Program-made: the position numbers and the translations under genes
Source of the DNA: Akkermansia sp. N21116
GTDB taxonomy: Bacteria; Verrucomicrobiota; Verrucomicrobiia; Verrucomicrobiales; Akkermansiaceae
Direction of reading: 5' to 3'
DNA length: 64,000 bases
Assembly: GCF_029854705.2 (NCBI RefSeq)
Contig: NZ_CP139035.1
Coordinates: forward strand, 1,674,001 to 1,738,000
Notes under the pieces: generated by a model
The model's database searches: none
The model's input: the letters and a program-made list of their open reading frames with translations, nothing else
What the model was told of the DNA's origin: nothing
Part shown: positions 62,199-64,000 of the stretch, piece by piece
Layout of the letters: each line of letters opens with the position of its first letter
Numbering within the stretch: the first letter of the stretch is position 1

Positions 62199-64000
62199 CT
62201 ATTTTCTAGAATCTACGGACTCCTTGTCTATTTTGCAACTGTGTTTCTTTCTCTGCTCAGTTGAAGGTAGATTTTTCAGGTTTTTGATTCCTAATTCTCT
62301 CCTGATGTTGGTATTGCCCGTGGAGATGAATCCCCAGCCGCGTTTATTGAAGGCCGGAGTGGGGCCGGAATTGGGCATTCTGGCATTGCCGAGGGATGGA
62401 AAGACGAGTGTTGTTCCTAAAGTTTCCGGGGAAAGGAGAATGTGAGGATGACTTCCGGCGATGATGTCGAAACCGGCGGCAGCAAGCCGGCGAGCGCATT
62501 CCGTTTGAGCTGGGGTGTATTTGTCTGTGTTTTCTCTTCCCCAGTGGATCATGATGATATTCATATCCGTCCGGTTTTTCCATGAGAGGACGGATTCGAG
62601 TAAGACTGCCTGATCTTGCGGAAGTCTTGCCAGATGGATAGTCGGAGAAACAGGTGGATTCAGAGCTTCGTCGTGAGCTGCTCCCCAGACGGCAATCGTG
62701 CGTTCCCCGATGCGAACGATGGCGGGCGAAAGGGCTTCTTTGACGGTGGTGCCTGCTCCGACTGTTTGAATGCCCGCATTGTTTAGGTAGCGGATATTTT
62801 GGAGAAGACTCTGTGGGCCTCCGTCTTCCGAATGATTGTTGGCGAGTGAGGCGACACGGACTCCGGCTTGTTTGAGCAGGGCAACCTGGCGTTCTGGAGT
62901 GGAGAGAAAGGTGTATTTCCTTCCCTGTGGAACATCCTCCCGAGAACATGCGATACTTCCTTCGACATTAGCCATTACCAGGTTGTAATTTTGCAGGGAG
63001 TGGCACAGTCTGTCCCAGAGGGTATCTTCTCCGATTGCTACCACGTCACCGAGAAGGGCGATGCTAACTCCGGGTTCAGTATCTCCCAGCGTCCAGACCG
63101 AGTGGGAAAAACGTTTGTAGCGCTTCCGGAAGTCGGCCAGTGTCAGAATTTCCGGTTGCCCGGAGAGATGATGGATGACGAGATCTTCCTGTCCCAGGGA
63201 ACCGAGCGGTGGTTTGTCTTGCCACAAGGCGGCGGAGTGGTTGACGGCATCCACAACAAGACCTGTAGATTGTTCTTCCGGGGTAAAGGGGATTCTGGTG
63301 TCTTCAGTCTGCAAATTGCCGAGGAGGCGCATGTACCGGGTGAGTTCCCGGGGACTGCTCCAGGGGATACGGTGGCCGTTTCTTCTCCAGGCGTAACAGA
63401 TCATGTTGGCACAGTCATTGCCTAGCCCGGTGCCTGCAATCCATTGTCCCATGTACGGAATACTGCCGGCCCCATACATGTAGGGCGTGCCGAATTGCTC
63501 GGATAGGGCGGAGTGGAACCCCTCTCCCTCGGTGATGGCGATTGTAGCGGGCAGGCTTTCCCAAACCTGGCTTCCGGCCAGTATGGCGACTTTCCACCAC
63601 GAGCGCCCCAGCGTGATGCCGCGCCTCCAAGTGTCGTTGTCCAGGAAAGGATCCTCGGTTTCCGCGACGAATTGTTCTTTCCAGAGGATACAGTTTCCGG
63701 CATGTCCGGTGAAACTGGCCCCCTTGCTGTCTTCCGGCTTGAGATTGGCTATGGAGGCAACTGGGGTGAGACGGTACCAGCGGTAACGCCGGGGGATGAC
63801 AGGAAGATCGTAGATGTCTCCGGCTTCCAGATGGTGGCGTTGCCCGGCATCCATGCGCCATGTCCCGTCCAGCGACGCTTGTATATCCGTGAGGCCGACT
63901 TTCGGCACTGTTTTTTTGTGGGATTCGAGGATGTTTTCCCACGTTACATCCGGCCGGGCGGAGGAGAAGCGGCTGCGGTGTGCGGCCAACAATGCCCACA
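62199..64000 (-). CDS. NlpC/P60-like plus CapA-type metallophosphatase protein, partial
   Basis: Open to the window edge; about 600 residues are visible and the start is missing (the in-frame TTGs near 63990 are unlikely starts). The N-terminal half holds GTGLGNDCANMICYAWRRNG, with the Cys of NlpC/P60-type peptidoglycan hydrolases, and QEDLVIHHLSG at the expected His position. The C-terminal half is a CapA (poly-gamma-glutamate capsule) phosphatase-like domain: ALLGDVVAIGED, MANVEGSI, SLANNHSEDGG, MIHWGREN and IIAGSHPHIL. The pairing suggests an envelope enzyme acting on peptidoglycan or a polymer. The gene is isolated from other cap genes here. Confidence 0.78.
   Translation of the reverse strand, partial: WALLAAHRSRFSSARPDVTWENILESHKKTVPKVGLTDIQASLDGTWRMDAGQRHHLEAGDIYDLPVIPRRYRWYRLTPVASIANLKPEDSKGASFTGHAGNCILWKEQFVAETEDPFLDNDTWRRGITLGRSWWKVAILAGSQVWESLPATIAITEGEGFHSALSEQFGTPYMYGAGSIPYMGQWIAGTGLGNDCANMICYAWRRNGHRIPWSSPRELTRYMRLLGNLQTEDTRIPFTPEEQSTGLVVDAVNHSAALWQDKPPLGSLGQEDLVIHHLSGQPEILTLADFRKRYKRFSHSVWTLGDTEPGVSIALLGDVVAIGEDTLWDRLCHSLQNYNLVMANVEGSIACSREDVPQGRKYTFLSTPERQVALLKQAGVRVASLANNHSEDGGPQSLLQNIRYLNNAGIQTVGAGTTVKEALSPAIVRIGERTIAVWGAAHDEALNPPVSPTIHLARLPQDQAVLLESVLSWKNRTDMNIIMIHWGRENTDKYTPAQTECARRLAAAGFDIIAGSHPHILLSPETLGTTLVFPSLGNARMPNSGPTPAFNKRGWGFISTGNTNIRRELGIKNLKNLPSTEQRKKHSCKIDKESVDSRK

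Overview
The window looks like chromosomal DNA from a Gram-negative, host-glycan-degrading member of the Verrucomicrobiota, most like an Akkermansia-type gut bacterium. This is inferred from gene content: a secreted sialidase, a GH95-type fucosidase-like enzyme, a B12-riboswitch TonB receptor, an outer-membrane barrel, GLUG and PD40/cytochrome proteins, a DUF6941-like protein and many genes without a clear Shine-Dalgarno site. No rRNA or marker gene fixes the species.

Layout. 1-4.1 kb: 5' end of a sialidase with a GntR/LacI-type regulator behind it and a palindrome between them, then an EamA exporter convergent with a zinc alcohol dehydrogenase. 4.4-12.6 kb: a surface-polysaccharide locus with a GT4, a three-part GT32-like/GT31-like/degenerate-methyltransferase fusion, a GT2-like enzyme, UDP-glucose dehydrogenase and a GT25-like enzyme. 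A broken IS3-family copy (25-bp inverted repeats, GGA target duplication) sits inside it. 12.6-19.9 kb: tRNA-Gly, an outer-membrane barrel, a DUF3313-like lipoprotein, a squalene/phytoene synthase overlapping a convergent proline-rich membrane protein, an SDR, an IS110-family transposase with hairpin-rich flanks, and a DUF6941-like protein. 20-28.5 kb: a large ABCG-type transporter, a TPP riboswitch with thiC, a protease-fold protein lacking its catalytic Glu, and a NodB deacetylase. 28.5-36.7 kb: a cobalamin riboswitch with a TonB receptor, a family-5 solute-binding protein, a KhpB/Jag-like RNA-binding protein, phosphofructokinase and a SMUG1-type glycosylase. 36.8-40.4 kb: a minus-strand group including a pseudokinase/SUMF1 fusion and a TPR protein.

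40.9-49.5 kb is the most unusual block: two paralogous secreted PD40 di-haem cytochrome proteins (hydrazine-synthase-alpha-like) flank a GH95-type fucosidase-like enzyme. Their 3' 1.85 kb are collinear and nearly identical, while their 5' parts have diverged. 49.7-53.8 kb holds two small membrane proteins, gatC, gatA, a DAG-kinase-family protein and tRNA-Ala. 53.8-60.8 kb holds a propeller/GLUG secreted protein, tRNA-Asp, a DPP-IV-type S9 peptidase and an ankyrin protein.

60.9-62.1 kb is accessory DNA: a CAU tRNA, a truncated integrase N-terminus fused to a decayed copy of the tRNA 3' end, and a stand-alone 73-aa protein with a double-glycine leader and its own strong terminator, which is a candidate secreted peptide. 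The window ends in a partial NlpC/P60-like plus CapA-type protein.

Taken together, much of the window concerns the cell surface: glycan foraging (sialidase, fucosidase-like enzyme, deacetylase, S9 peptidase), vitamin handling (thiC, B12 receptor), surface-polysaccharide synthesis, and mobile-element scars at polysaccharide and tRNA sites.
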